Positions 16,115-22,523 of a stretch of DNA of 28,648 bases are shown piece after piece (the stretch's first letter is position 1; each line of letters opens with the position of its first letter). The position numbers were made by a program, and so were the translations under genes. The notes beneath the pieces are model-generated. The model saw only the letters and a list, made by a program, of their open reading frames with translations, searched no databases and was not told the origin of the DNA. This DNA comes from Bacillota bacterium (GTDB lineage Bacteria > Bacillota_I > Bacilli_A > RF39 > UBA660), in the NCBI GenBank assembly GCA_023391185.1, contig JAEWBI010000025.1, positions 1 to 28,648 on the forward strand. Reading direction: 5' to 3'.

Positions 16115-16657
16115 CTACTTTAATCTAATTTTAAATATATTAAAAATAAAAGCTAAACCTACATATTTATATAATTGTTTAGGAGTTGCAAATATTTCTA
16201 ATGAAACTACTTTATCTACACATGTTATAATCCAACCTTCAATATACTTTGGAGGTCTTATATTTAAAGGAAACATATGCTTAACTATAATATCACTTAT
16301 TTTATCTGTCATAAATTCGGGAAATATTTTCCTAGAGTTTTCTAGGGCCTCATATGCATGTACAAAACCATGCAAATTTTTTATTCCTTTTTTATGACTT
16401 TTTTGCCAATCATCATAATAAAAATCATGAAGTAATCCTCCAATTGCTGCACTTTCATAATCTAATTTTAATATTTTAGCTATTTTATAAGAATTAAAAG
16501 AAACTATCAATGAATGTGTATATACAGATCTATTTTCATGATGATTATATTCTAATCTCTTTTTAAATTCATCATTATTTAAAATATCTATGACAATGTC
16601 AATATATTCATCAGTCATTTTACTATATAATTTTTCTAATGTTTTTTGTTCATTCAT
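16115..16657 (-). CDS. HD-domain hydrolase of unknown substrate
   Basis: 180 residues with the full HD metal-binding set: H48 (VYTHS), H77-D78 (LLHDFYYDDW), further histidines at 96 and 100, H127 (VKHMFPL) and D148 (CVDKV). This pattern fits a metal-dependent phosphohydrolase. The C-terminus (FIFNIFKIRLK) is hydrophobic-basic and could touch the membrane. It has a strong AGGGAGG ribosome site and follows the jag terminator, with its own -10 element, so it heads the mnmE-mnmG-rsmG operon. The position between jag and mnmE is not part of the B. subtilis layout. The substrate (nucleotide or otherwise) cannot be assigned. Confidence 0.8.
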   Translation of the reverse strand: MNEQKTLEKLYSKMTDEYIDIVIDILNNDEFKKRLEYNHHENRSVYTHSLIVSFNSYKIAKILKLDYESAAIGGLLHDFYYDDWQKSHKKGIKNLHGFVHAYEALENSRKIFPEFMTDKISDIIVKHMFPLNIRPPKYIEGWIITCVDKVVSLEIFATPKQLYKYVGLAFIFNIFKIRLK

Positions 16658-16680
16658 ATAGATTCCTCCCTAATTGATTA

Positions 16681-16686
16681 ATTATA
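16681..16686 (-). promoter_or_regulatory. -10 element of HD-mnmE-mnmG-rsmG operon
   Basis: TATAAT on the minus strand, 23 bases before the HD gene ATG and just downstream of the jag terminator. The -35 is not convincing. Confidence 0.45.
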
Positions 16687-16698
16687 CACTAATTTAAT

Positions 16699-16727
16699 AA
16701 AAAAAAGAAGATTTTTTAATCTTCTTT
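16699..16727 (-). terminator. Intrinsic terminator of rpmH-rnpA-yidC-jag
   Basis: Perfect 10-bp stem AAAGAAGATT / AATCTTCTTT with a 4-base loop (16704-16727), followed by a run of T on the minus strand. The jag stop codon (16716-16718) lies at the loop. Confidence 0.85.
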
Positions 16728-17312
16728 ATAACTTATTACAATATATCTGTTTGGATCTTCTCCAAAACTTTCACTTTTTAAATTGTTATAATTTCCTATG
16801 ATATTATGAACGATTCTTCTTTCATATGAATTCATTGGATCTAACTTAACTTCTATTTTTGAACTAATTATTTCTTTTGCTAATGATTTAATTTCTCTTT
16901 CAAGTCTTTGTTCTTTATTAGACTTATAATTAGCGGCATCAACACTAATTCTAATATTGAAACCTGTTTTATTGTTTATTGTTTGATGTAATAACAATTG
17001 TATAGAATTAAGTGTTCTACCATCTTTACCAATTAATATTGAGTTATCATCACAAATTAACATTATATTATAACAATCATCCTTATACCTTATTTCTGTA
17101 TTTATTTTTTTACCTAACGATAAACCGAAGTTGTTAATAAATTCTTTGATATAATTTCTAATAGCTGATTTTTCTACTATTTTTACTAAATATTTTTTTC
17201 CTTTAAATAATTTTCCAGGAATTTCTTCTGTTTTATAATGAACTTCTTCTAAATTGATAGTTGAAAGAACTTCTTCTTCTGTTTTTCCTTCTTTTTCAAT
17301 AACTTCTATCAT
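16716..17312 (-). CDS. jag: Jag/KhpB RNA-binding protein (SpoIIIJ-associated)
   Basis: 198 residues with three domains: Jag_N (1-50, MIEVIEKEGKTEEEVLSTIN), a KH domain (about 53-125) with the GxxG loop as IGKDGR (94-99), and an R3H domain (about 138-196) with R165-x3-H169 in YERRIVHNI. KhpB forms an RNA-binding complex with KhpA and affects cell elongation and division in streptococci. The frame extends upstream into yidC, but the ATG at 17312 overlapping the yidC TGA (ATGA) with AAGGAG upstream is the evident start. The yidC-jag pair is conserved across Bacillota. Confidence 0.93.
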   Translation of the reverse strand: MIEVIEKEGKTEEEVLSTINLEEVHYKTEEIPGKLFKGKKYLVKIVEKSAIRNYIKEFINNFGLSLGKKINTEIRYKDDCYNIMLICDDNSILIGKDGRTLNSIQLLLHQTINNKTGFNIRISVDAANYKSNKEQRLEREIKSLAKEIISSKIEVKLDPMNSYERRIVHNIIGNYNNLKSESFGEDPNRYIVISYKED

Positions 17313-18232
17313 TTTGCAATACTCCTTTTTACATATAAATTTTGTACAATTGTAAATGTTGAATTCGTAATCCAATATAATGCTATTGCTGATGAAACAG
17401 TAAATGATGCTGTTCCTATCATAACTAGGGTAATATTTCTCATAAGTTTCATTTGTGCTTCTTGTTCTTTACCTAAAGCGGCACCACTGTTAAGTTTAAA
17501 TGAATAGAATGTAACTAAAAATACTAATATTACAAGTATTATATAGAAATAATTGCCATTTGAGAAAGCCGAAATTGGAGTAACTCCTAATTCAAAAACT
17601 AAAAACTTTCCTTCAAATACAGCTGGTAATCTATAAAGTGCTTCATAGAAAGCCATAAATAATGGTAACTGAATAAAAGAAAATAAACATCCTGACATTG
17701 GGTTAATATTATATTTTTTATAAAGAATTAACATTTCTTGACTTTTTTGCATCATACTATCTTGATCTGTTTTATCTTTATATTTCTTTTCCAATTTAGT
17801 TAACTCTGGTTGTACTTTTTTTAAATTTTCTGATTGCAAAGCAGCTTTTTTAGTAAATGGAATCATAACTGTTCTAATCATTAATGTAACTAAAATAATT
17901 GCTAGACCAAAATTTTTAACAAAATATCCTATTTTTAATATTAACCAAGCTAGTGGTTTTACAAAAACTGAGGTCCAAATTCCTTCATAACCTCCACTGC
18001 TTATTTTAAATTCACTACATTTAGGCAACTTTGTAATATCTTTATTAAATTCTTGATATTTTGCTAATGTATCATCTGATATTGGCTGACATAAAATATT
18101 TTCTACTAAATTTTGACCAGTTGAATCGTTTTTTACTATTTTTTTATTATCATCTTTAAGATATGATGTACACCCCGTTAAAGTAAATACACACAAAAGT
18201 AAAGTAATAATTAATATTTTCTTTTTTTTCAT
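17309..18232 (-). CDS. yidC: Membrane protein insertase YidC/SpoIIIJ (lipoprotein)
   Basis: 307 residues. The signal peptide MKKKKILIITLLLCVFTLTG ends in a lipobox (LTGC, lipidated Cys21), so it should be matured by Lgt, encoded in this window. The YidC core follows, with five membrane segments and the conserved hydrophilic-groove arginine R120 in VTLMIRTVMIPF; a cytoplasmic coiled region spans about 130-172 (KKVQPELTKLEKKYKD). The segment PMSGCLFSFIQLPLFMAFYE is a family hallmark. It inserts membrane proteins alone or with SecYEG. AAGGAG lies 7 bases before the ATG, 4 bases after rnpA. It ends with TGA inside the jag start. Confidence 0.96.
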   Translation of the reverse strand: MKKKKILIITLLLCVFTLTGCTSYLKDDNKKIVKNDSTGQNLVENILCQPISDDTLAKYQEFNKDITKLPKCSEFKISSGGYEGIWTSVFVKPLAWLILKIGYFVKNFGLAIILVTLMIRTVMIPFTKKAALQSENLKKVQPELTKLEKKYKDKTDQDSMMQKSQEMLILYKKYNINPMSGCLFSFIQLPLFMAFYEALYRLPAVFEGKFLVFELGVTPISAFSNGNYFYIILVILVFLVTFYSFKLNSGAALGKEQEAQMKLMRNITLVMIGTASFTVSSAIALYWITNSTFTIVQNLYVKRSIAK

Positions 18233-18236
18233 TATA

Positions 18237-18569
18237 TTACTCCTTTATTATTTTCAAGTTTTCAAAAGCTTCAATTAGCTCTTTCTCTAGTTCTAAATAT
18301 GAAATAGATAATACACTCTTCTTAAGTATTATAATACAATTAAAGTTATTTTGATAGTTATTTTTATCAACAATATTTTTAAGTCTTCTCTTATATAAGT
18401 TTCTAGTAACAGCGTTACCAATTTTTTTACTTACCGAAATACCAAAATGATAATTTTGTTCATTTGTTCTTTCTATATATATATAAGTGTTTTTACTTTT
18501 ATATGCTCTATTATTTTTTATAATTTTATCAAAATCTCTGTTATTCTTTAAAATATTGATTTTTTTCAT
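18237..18569 (-). CDS. rnpA: Ribonuclease P protein component
   Basis: 110-residue basic protein that assists the RNase P RNA in processing tRNA 5' ends. Visible features are the N-terminal KKINILKNNRDFDKIIKN helix, the FGISVSKKIGNAVTRNLYKR RNA-binding segment with the RNxxKRR motif, and the C-terminal helix. The length is typical. It lies between rpmH and yidC, as in nearly all bacteria. A terminator hairpin sits between rpmH and rnpA, so rnpA is probably transcribed by partial read-through. Confidence 0.95.
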   Translation of the reverse strand: MKKINILKNNRDFDKIIKNNRAYKSKNTYIYIERTNEQNYHFGISVSKKIGNAVTRNLYKRRLKNIVDKNNYQNNFNCIIILKKSVLSISYLELEKELIEAFENLKIIKE

Positions 18570-18584
18570 ATTTCACCATCCAAC

Positions 18585-18607
18585 TAAAAAACCACTTATA
18601 AAGTGGT
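18585..18607 (-). terminator. Terminator/attenuator between rpmH and rnpA
   Basis: Minus strand ACCACTT / AAGTGGT stem (18601-18607 with 18591-18597), 3-base loop, followed by a T run. There is no separate clear promoter before rnpA, so it probably acts as a partial terminator lowering rnpA expression relative to rpmH. Confidence 0.75.
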
Positions 18608-18612
18608 AATTA

Positions 18613-18735
18613 TTAATGAGATAAAACTTTACGTCCTTTTCTTCTTCTTCTTTTAATTACTGAAGATTTTGCACGTGCTAAGAATCCTATTTTTTTACTT
18701 CTTTTTCTTGTATTTGGTTGATATGTTCTTTTCAT
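18613..18735 (-). CDS. rpmH: 50S ribosomal protein bL34 (short form)
   Basis: 40 residues beginning MKRTYQPNTRKRSKKIGFLA and ending RRRRKGRKVLSH. The start and end match bL34 (MKRTYQP, KGRKVLS), but the middle is about four residues shorter than the usual 44-46: the conserved GFRxRMxTKxGRKVLxxRR stretch is replaced by GFLARAKSSVIKRRR. A strong AGGAGGTG ribosome site lies 5 bases before the ATG at 18735. It is the first gene of the left arm, driven by a consensus promoter facing away from oriC. Confidence 0.93.
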   Translation of the reverse strand: MKRTYQPNTRKRSKKIGFLARAKSSVIKRRRRKGRKVLSH

Positions 18736-18781
18736 TGTAACACCTCCTGAACTTTTATATTAATATTTGGTTGCACCATTA

Positions 18782-18810
18782 ATTATATATATAATTGCTT
18801 TTTTTGTCAA
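18782..18810 (-). promoter_or_regulatory. Consensus sigma-A promoter of rpmH
   Basis: Minus strand: perfect -35 TTGACA (18805-18810), 17-base spacer, perfect -10 TATAAT (18782-18787). Transcription would start near 18775. It is the strongest promoter seen in the window, fitting a ribosomal protein gene. Confidence 0.9.
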
Positions 18811-18826
18811 ACCTTTTTCTTCCATT

Positions 18827-19088
18827 TGTGGAAAATATGTGGATTTTTTATTATTAACATATTTTTTTGTAAATATGTGGGAAAAAACATGTTAATAAAT
18901 AATTGTTTTTATTAGTTTTCAACTTTTTTTGTGGATTACAAAATTTAAAATAACTAATTTATTTTTTTCCACCATTTTTGTGGAAAAATTATCATTTTTA
19001 TTATATTTACTTATTATTTTTTCCACATAATAAGTGTCAATTTTTTAAAAATATTTAGTAAAAAAAAAAAAAACCACATATTTCCCAA
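18827..19088. other. oriC, upstream part: DnaA-box cluster between rpmH and dnaA
   Basis: The 450-bp gene-free stretch 18736-19186 holds the rpmH and dnaA promoters and many near-consensus DnaA boxes (consensus TTATCCACA / TGTGGATAA): TGTGGAAAA 18827-18835, TGTGGATTT 18838-18846, TGTGGGAAA 18876-18884, TGTGGATTA 18930-18938, TTTTCCACC 18965-18973, TGTGGAAAA 18979-18987, TTTTCCACA 19019-19027. A run of 14 A lies at 19060-19073. No exact consensus box is present; most have T for A at position 3. Together with the dnaA-dnaN spacer this makes a bipartite origin like that of B. subtilis. Confidence 0.8.
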
Positions 19089-19128
19089 TTTTTTCTTTTA
19101 TTTTCAACGTTTTTTTTAGTTTTTTCTA

Positions 19129-19157
19129 TTGGAATTTTTATAAAAATAATGTAAAAT
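19129..19157 (+). promoter_or_regulatory. Promoter of dnaA
   Basis: -35 TTGGAA (19129-19134), 17-base spacer ending in ATG, -10 TAAAAT (19152-19157), about 30 bases before the dnaA ATG. GGGGTGG serves as the ribosome site. Nearby DnaA boxes suggest autoregulation. Confidence 0.6.
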
Positions 19158-19186
19158 GTGTTTAGACAAGACTGTGGGGTGGTTTT

Positions 19187-20536
19187 ATGGACTATAATAT
19201 TATATGGAATAAGTTTCTTGATAAAATTAAACAAGAAATACAACCAATTAATTATGAAACTTGGTTTGAAGAAACTAAACTCATAGAAATCAAGGATAAT
19301 TCCGCAAAAGTATTAGTACCTATGACCTTACACAAAAAACATTTAAAAGATGCATATAATGAAATTGTTACTTCTTTATTTAATGAAATAACAGAATCAA
19401 ATTTTATTATTAATTATGTTACAGAAGATGAATTAGAAAATAATATTGTTATAGATACTGATAAAATTGGTATTCCTATAGAAAATTTTGAGAATAACCT
19501 TGATCCAAAATACACATTTAATAATTTTATTATTGGGAAATCAAATAAGTTTGCGAAAATGAATGCTGTAGCAGTTGCAGAAAGACCAGGACAAATATAT
19601 AATCCAATGTTTATATATGGACCAAGTGGAGTTGGTAAAACACACTTGATGCAAGCTATTGGTAATTATATTGTACAAAATTCAAACAAAAAAGTTTTAT
19701 ATGTAACCAGCGAAAAATTTGTTAATGACTTTTTAAAAATTTATCGTGATAAGAAAGAAAATGACAATTTTACTACAATAGATGAATTTAAAAATAAATA
19801 TAGGGATATTGATGTACTAATTATAGATGACATTCAATATTTGGAAATAGCAAAAACAACGCAACAGGAATTTTTTAATACTTTTAATGAATTACACAGT
19901 AAAAATAAACAGATTATTATTTCTTCAGATAGATCACCAAATGATTTAAAAAAGTTAGAAGATAGACTATTAACTAGATTTTCGTGGGGACTTTCTGTAG
20001 ATATAATGCCTCCAGATTTTGATTTAAGAATGAACATTATAAATAATAAGTTTAAAAGTAATGAAATTATGGTAGATTTTCCCGAAGATGTTAAAGAATT
20101 TATAGCTAGTATTTGTACCAGTGATGTTAGAAAATTAGAAGGTTGTATTAACAGAGTTCTTGCATATGCATCAATAATGAATGGATCTAATATTGATTTG
20201 CCACTTGCCGAGGAAGCATTAAATGGATACGTGGTTAAAACAATAATATCAAAAAATAAAATAGATCAAGTTCAACAAATTATTTCCCAAAAGTTTAATA
20301 TAACTGTGGAAGACCTAAAAAGTAAGAAAAGAAAAGCAACAATAAGTTATCCAAGACAAATAGCAATGTATATTTGTAGAAACTTCCTAGATGAACCACT
20401 TGCAAGAATAGGTAGTGAATTTGGAGGAAAAGATCACACAACAGTTATGCATTCAGTTAATAAGATAACAAATGAGGTTAAAAAAGATAAAAATTTAAAT
20501 GATGAAATTCAAAAAATTGTAAATCAAATAAAATAA
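19187..20536 (+). CDS. dnaA: Chromosomal replication initiator DnaA
   Basis: 449 residues. Domain I (1-80, IIWNKFLDKIKQEIQPINYE with W26) mediates self-association and helicase loading; a short linker (about 81-107) follows; domain III is the AAA+ ATPase with Walker A GPSGVGKT (145-152) and Walker B LIIDD (211-215), then sensor and arginine-finger segments (DRLLTRFSWGL); domain IV binds DnaA boxes through the signature GGKDHTTVMHSVNKI (about 413-427). Length and domains are standard. It melts oriC and loads the replicative helicase. It is first in the right arm, with DnaA boxes on both sides. Confidence 0.98.
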   Translation: MDYNIIWNKFLDKIKQEIQPINYETWFEETKLIEIKDNSAKVLVPMTLHKKHLKDAYNEIVTSLFNEITESNFIINYVTEDELENNIVIDTDKIGIPIENFENNLDPKYTFNNFIIGKSNKFAKMNAVAVAERPGQIYNPMFIYGPSGVGKTHLMQAIGNYIVQNSNKKVLYVTSEKFVNDFLKIYRDKKENDNFTTIDEFKNKYRDIDVLIIDDIQYLEIAKTTQQEFFNTFNELHSKNKQIIISSDRSPNDLKKLEDRLLTRFSWGLSVDIMPPDFDLRMNIINNKFKSNEIMVDFPEDVKEFIASICTSDVRKLEGCINRVLAYASIMNGSNIDLPLAEEALNGYVVKTIISKNKIDQVQQIISQKFNITVEDLKSKKRKATISYPRQIAMYICRNFLDEPLARIGSEFGGKDHTTVMHSVNKITNEVKKDKNLNDEIQKIVNQIK

Positions 20537-20539
20537 TAC

Positions 20540-20669
20540 TGTGGAAAAATAATAACTTTACACATGTTATCAACACAAAAAAATGTAAATAGTATATAAA
20601 AAATAACAAAATTTACATTTTTCCACATTTTCCACACTAATAATAACAATAATATATATAAATAATAAG
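20540..20669. other. oriC, unwinding part in dnaA-dnaN spacer
   Basis: DnaA boxes TGTGGAAAA (20540-20548) and TTATCAACA (20567-20575) are followed by two head-to-tail TTTTCCACA boxes (20619-20627 and 20628-20636) with no gap. Directly after them comes a 3-base periodic run read as CTA-ATA-ATA-ACA-ATA-ATA (20637-20654), resembling the DnaA-trio element, and then an AT-only tract to 20668. This is the order boxes-trios-AT-rich found in the basal unwinding system of bacterial origins. Confidence 0.75.
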
Positions 20670-20686
20670 AAAAGAGGTTTTTACAC

Positions 20687-21805
20687 ATGAAAATTAAAAT
20701 TAAACAAAATGTAATAATAGAACATCTAAATTATGTAATAAGGGGTATATCAACAAAAAATTTAATTCCTATACTTAACTGTATAAAATTAAGTTTAACT
20801 TCGGACGGATTATATTTAATGAGCACTGATAATGAAATAGCAATCAAAACTTTTATTCCTAAAAAAGACATTGAGGAAATAAAAGAACTTGGTGATTTAG
20901 TAGTTAGTGGGAAATTATTTCATGAGATAATCAGAAAACTTGATGCTGATGATATAAATGTTGAAGAATTAGTTGATTCAAAATTAAATATATATACAAA
21001 AAACTCTTCATTTACTTTAAATTGTAATAATGTAACTGATTTTCCTGATTTAGAATTATCAGAAAAACATAATCCAATAGTAATTAATCAGAAAGTATTT
21101 AAAAATATTATAAATCAAACAGTTTTTGCTACTTCTACTCAAGAATCAAGACCAGTATTAACAGGTATTAACTTTAAATTCGATAATGGTAAATTAGAAT
21201 GTACTGCAACTGATTCTTATAGATTAGCTAAAAAAATTATAAAAGTTTCAGAAACTGAAGAAAATTATAATATTATTGTTCCTACGAAAAATTTAAATGA
21301 ATTAACAAGAATGTTTAACGATATTGATGAAGAATTAGAAATTCATATTTTTGATAATAAAGTTATATTTAAATTTGGATCTATAATAATGTTATCTAGA
21401 ATTATTAATGGAAGTTATCCAGACGCTACAAAGTTAATTCCAACTGATTTTAGTTTAATTGTAAAAATTAATTTAAGAAATTTTTATAATGCCATTGATA
21501 GAGCTTCATTATTAACTAATGAAAGTGACAAGAATACTATAAGATTTGAAACAAATAATAATAATGTTGTTATTTCATCAAATATTCCTGAAATAGGATA
21601 TGTTGAGGAAAATTTAACTATAGATAAGAATAATGATGAAGAATTAAAGATTGCATTTAGTTCTAAATATATGATGGATGCATTGAAATCATTTGAATGC
21701 GAATATATAAATTTAATGTTTAATGGAGATGTAAAACCAATAATAATTAAGAATCCAGATAGTGATGATCTTACTCAATTAATTTTACCTATAAGAACAT
21801 ATTAA
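20687..21805 (+). CDS. dnaN: DNA polymerase III beta subunit (sliding clamp)
   Basis: 372-residue clamp that encircles DNA and holds polymerase and repair proteins. It begins MKIKIKQNVIIEHLNYVIRG and has the three-fold repeat of the clamp fold; recognisable segments are SRPVLTGINF with following CTATDSYRLA at the second domain, RIINGSYPDATKLIP, and the C-terminus QLILPIRTY, which is nearly invariant (LP.R) and forms part of the partner-binding pocket. Length is normal. AGAGG precedes the ATG by 9 bases. It is followed by two terminators, so dnaA-dnaN form a closed unit. Confidence 0.97.
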   Translation: MKIKIKQNVIIEHLNYVIRGISTKNLIPILNCIKLSLTSDGLYLMSTDNEIAIKTFIPKKDIEEIKELGDLVVSGKLFHEIIRKLDADDINVEELVDSKLNIYTKNSSFTLNCNNVTDFPDLELSEKHNPIVINQKVFKNIINQTVFATSTQESRPVLTGINFKFDNGKLECTATDSYRLAKKIIKVSETEENYNIIVPTKNLNELTRMFNDIDEELEIHIFDNKVIFKFGSIIMLSRIINGSYPDATKLIPTDFSLIVKINLRNFYNAIDRASLLTNESDKNTIRFETNNNNVVISSNIPEIGYVEENLTIDKNNDEELKIAFSSKYMMDALKSFECEYINLMFNGDVKPIIIKNPDSDDLTQLILPIRTY

Positions 21806-21808
21806 TTT

Positions 21809-21836
21809 AAAAAGCGACAAAAGTTGCTTTTTTTTG
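21809..21836 (+). terminator. Intrinsic terminator of dnaA-dnaN
   Basis: AAAAGCGAC pairs with GTTGCTTTT (one G-T pair), loop AAAA, then a run of T. Confidence 0.8.
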
Positions 21837-21840
21837 TTAG

Positions 21841-21864
21841 TGTCGATTTTTTTCGACATTTTTT
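21841..21864 (+). terminator. Second tandem terminator-like hairpin
   Basis: TGTCGA (21841-21846) pairs with TCGACA (21853-21858), T6 loop, followed by T6 after two bases. It lies 5 bases after the first terminator and overlaps the putative -35 of the next gene, so it may also be an operator. Confidence 0.55.
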
Positions 21865-21892
21865 GTCAAATATATTATGTTATAAGTATATT
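21863..21892 (+). promoter_or_regulatory. Probable promoter of the ComK-like gene
   Basis: -35 TTGTCA (21863-21868), 18-base spacer, -10 TATATT (21887-21892). A TATAAT at 21897-21902 is an alternative -10 but lacks a -35. An inverted repeat AGCCTATA / TATAGGTT (21893-21900, 21916-21923) follows. Confidence 0.45.
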
Positions 21893-21946
21893 AGCCTATA
21901 ATAAAGTAGGTATTATATAGGTTAAATTTTATCAGGGGGGAATGTT

Positions 21947-22405
21947 ATGAAAGGTTATGAAATTAATGCAGGTACCATGTGTCTAATGCAACAAGAAAAT
22001 GGTAATACTAAGGTACTAGAAAGAAACAATAGTTATGAAATATATACGAATATTCATAAGATTGTTGATGAAAGTTGCCGAAGTTTTGGTAGTTCTTTGT
22101 CTGGGAGATTAGCAGGAACAGCTAAATTAACTGGAATAAGGTATAAGGCTCCTGTAATATTATCAGAAGAGTTATCTATAATATTATTACCTACAGGATC
22201 AACAAGAGGAGAAATTTGTCACTGGCTTTCTTTATATTCAATAAAGGAATATAGCGATGATGCCCAAGGAACTATTGTTGAACTAATAAATGGAGAAAAA
22301 ATACATTTAAAAATATCAAAATTTGTATTACAAAACCAGATAAGTAAAGCAATTAGATTAGAGCATTGGATTAAACGTCATAATAAAGAACAAAACAGGT
22401 ATTAA
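21947..22405 (+). CDS. ComK-family transcription factor (competence regulator-like)
   Basis: 152 residues. The core aligns by eye with B. subtilis ComK: YEINAGTMCLMQ at the start, then IVDESCRSFGSSLSGRLAGT (39-58; ComK has IVDRSCRFFGSSYAGRKAGT), then TGIRYKAPVIL and the LLPTGSTRGEICHWLS segment (ComK: LFPTLSSTRPQCGWIS), and WI near the end. ComK binds the minor groove at paired AT-boxes and activates DNA-uptake genes. This protein lacks about 35-40 C-terminal residues relative to B. subtilis ComK (192 aa). The ribosome site AGGGGGG is strong. It occupies the dnaN-recF gap normally held by the S4-domain gene yaaA, as a single-gene unit between terminators. Confidence 0.85.
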   Translation: MKGYEINAGTMCLMQQENGNTKVLERNNSYEIYTNIHKIVDESCRSFGSSLSGRLAGTAKLTGIRYKAPVILSEELSIILLPTGSTRGEICHWLSLYSIKEYSDDAQGTIVELINGEKIHLKISKFVLQNQISKAIRLEHWIKRHNKEQNRY

Positions 22406-22417
22406 ACCTGTTTTTTT
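22393..22417 (+). terminator. Intrinsic terminator of the ComK-like gene
   Basis: Perfect 8-bp stem AAACAGGT / ACCTGTTT, loop ATTAA containing the stop codon bases (22403-22405), then a T run. Confidence 0.85.
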
Positions 22418-22438
22418 CTATCATTTAGTTTATTTTTG

Positions 22439-22447
22439 TGGTATAAT
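22439..22447 (+). promoter_or_regulatory. Extended -10 promoter of recF-gyrB-gyrA
   Basis: TGGTATAAT (extended -10). The start would be near 22454, where an inverted repeat TGTATA-GGTA-TATACA (22455-22470) lies. The -35 is weak. The leader to the recF GTG is about 70 bases. Confidence 0.55.
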
Positions 22448-22523
22448 TATATTGTGTATAGGTATATACAAAAATATGTAATTTTAAAAATTGGTGCTTA
22501 AAATTAGAAATGTGGCGATATCT

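Noticed and set aside
19055..19243. Minus-strand 62-codon frame covering the poly-A run and the start of dnaA.
   Set aside because: Phe/Lys-rich low-complexity product, overlaps the dnaA promoter and start, no ribosome site.
21819..21831. ComK AT-box (AAAA-N5-TTTT) upstream of the ComK-like gene, suggesting autoregulation.
   Set aside because: Only one box is present, ComK needs two at defined spacing, it is part of the dnaN terminator, and such a pattern is common in AT-rich DNA.
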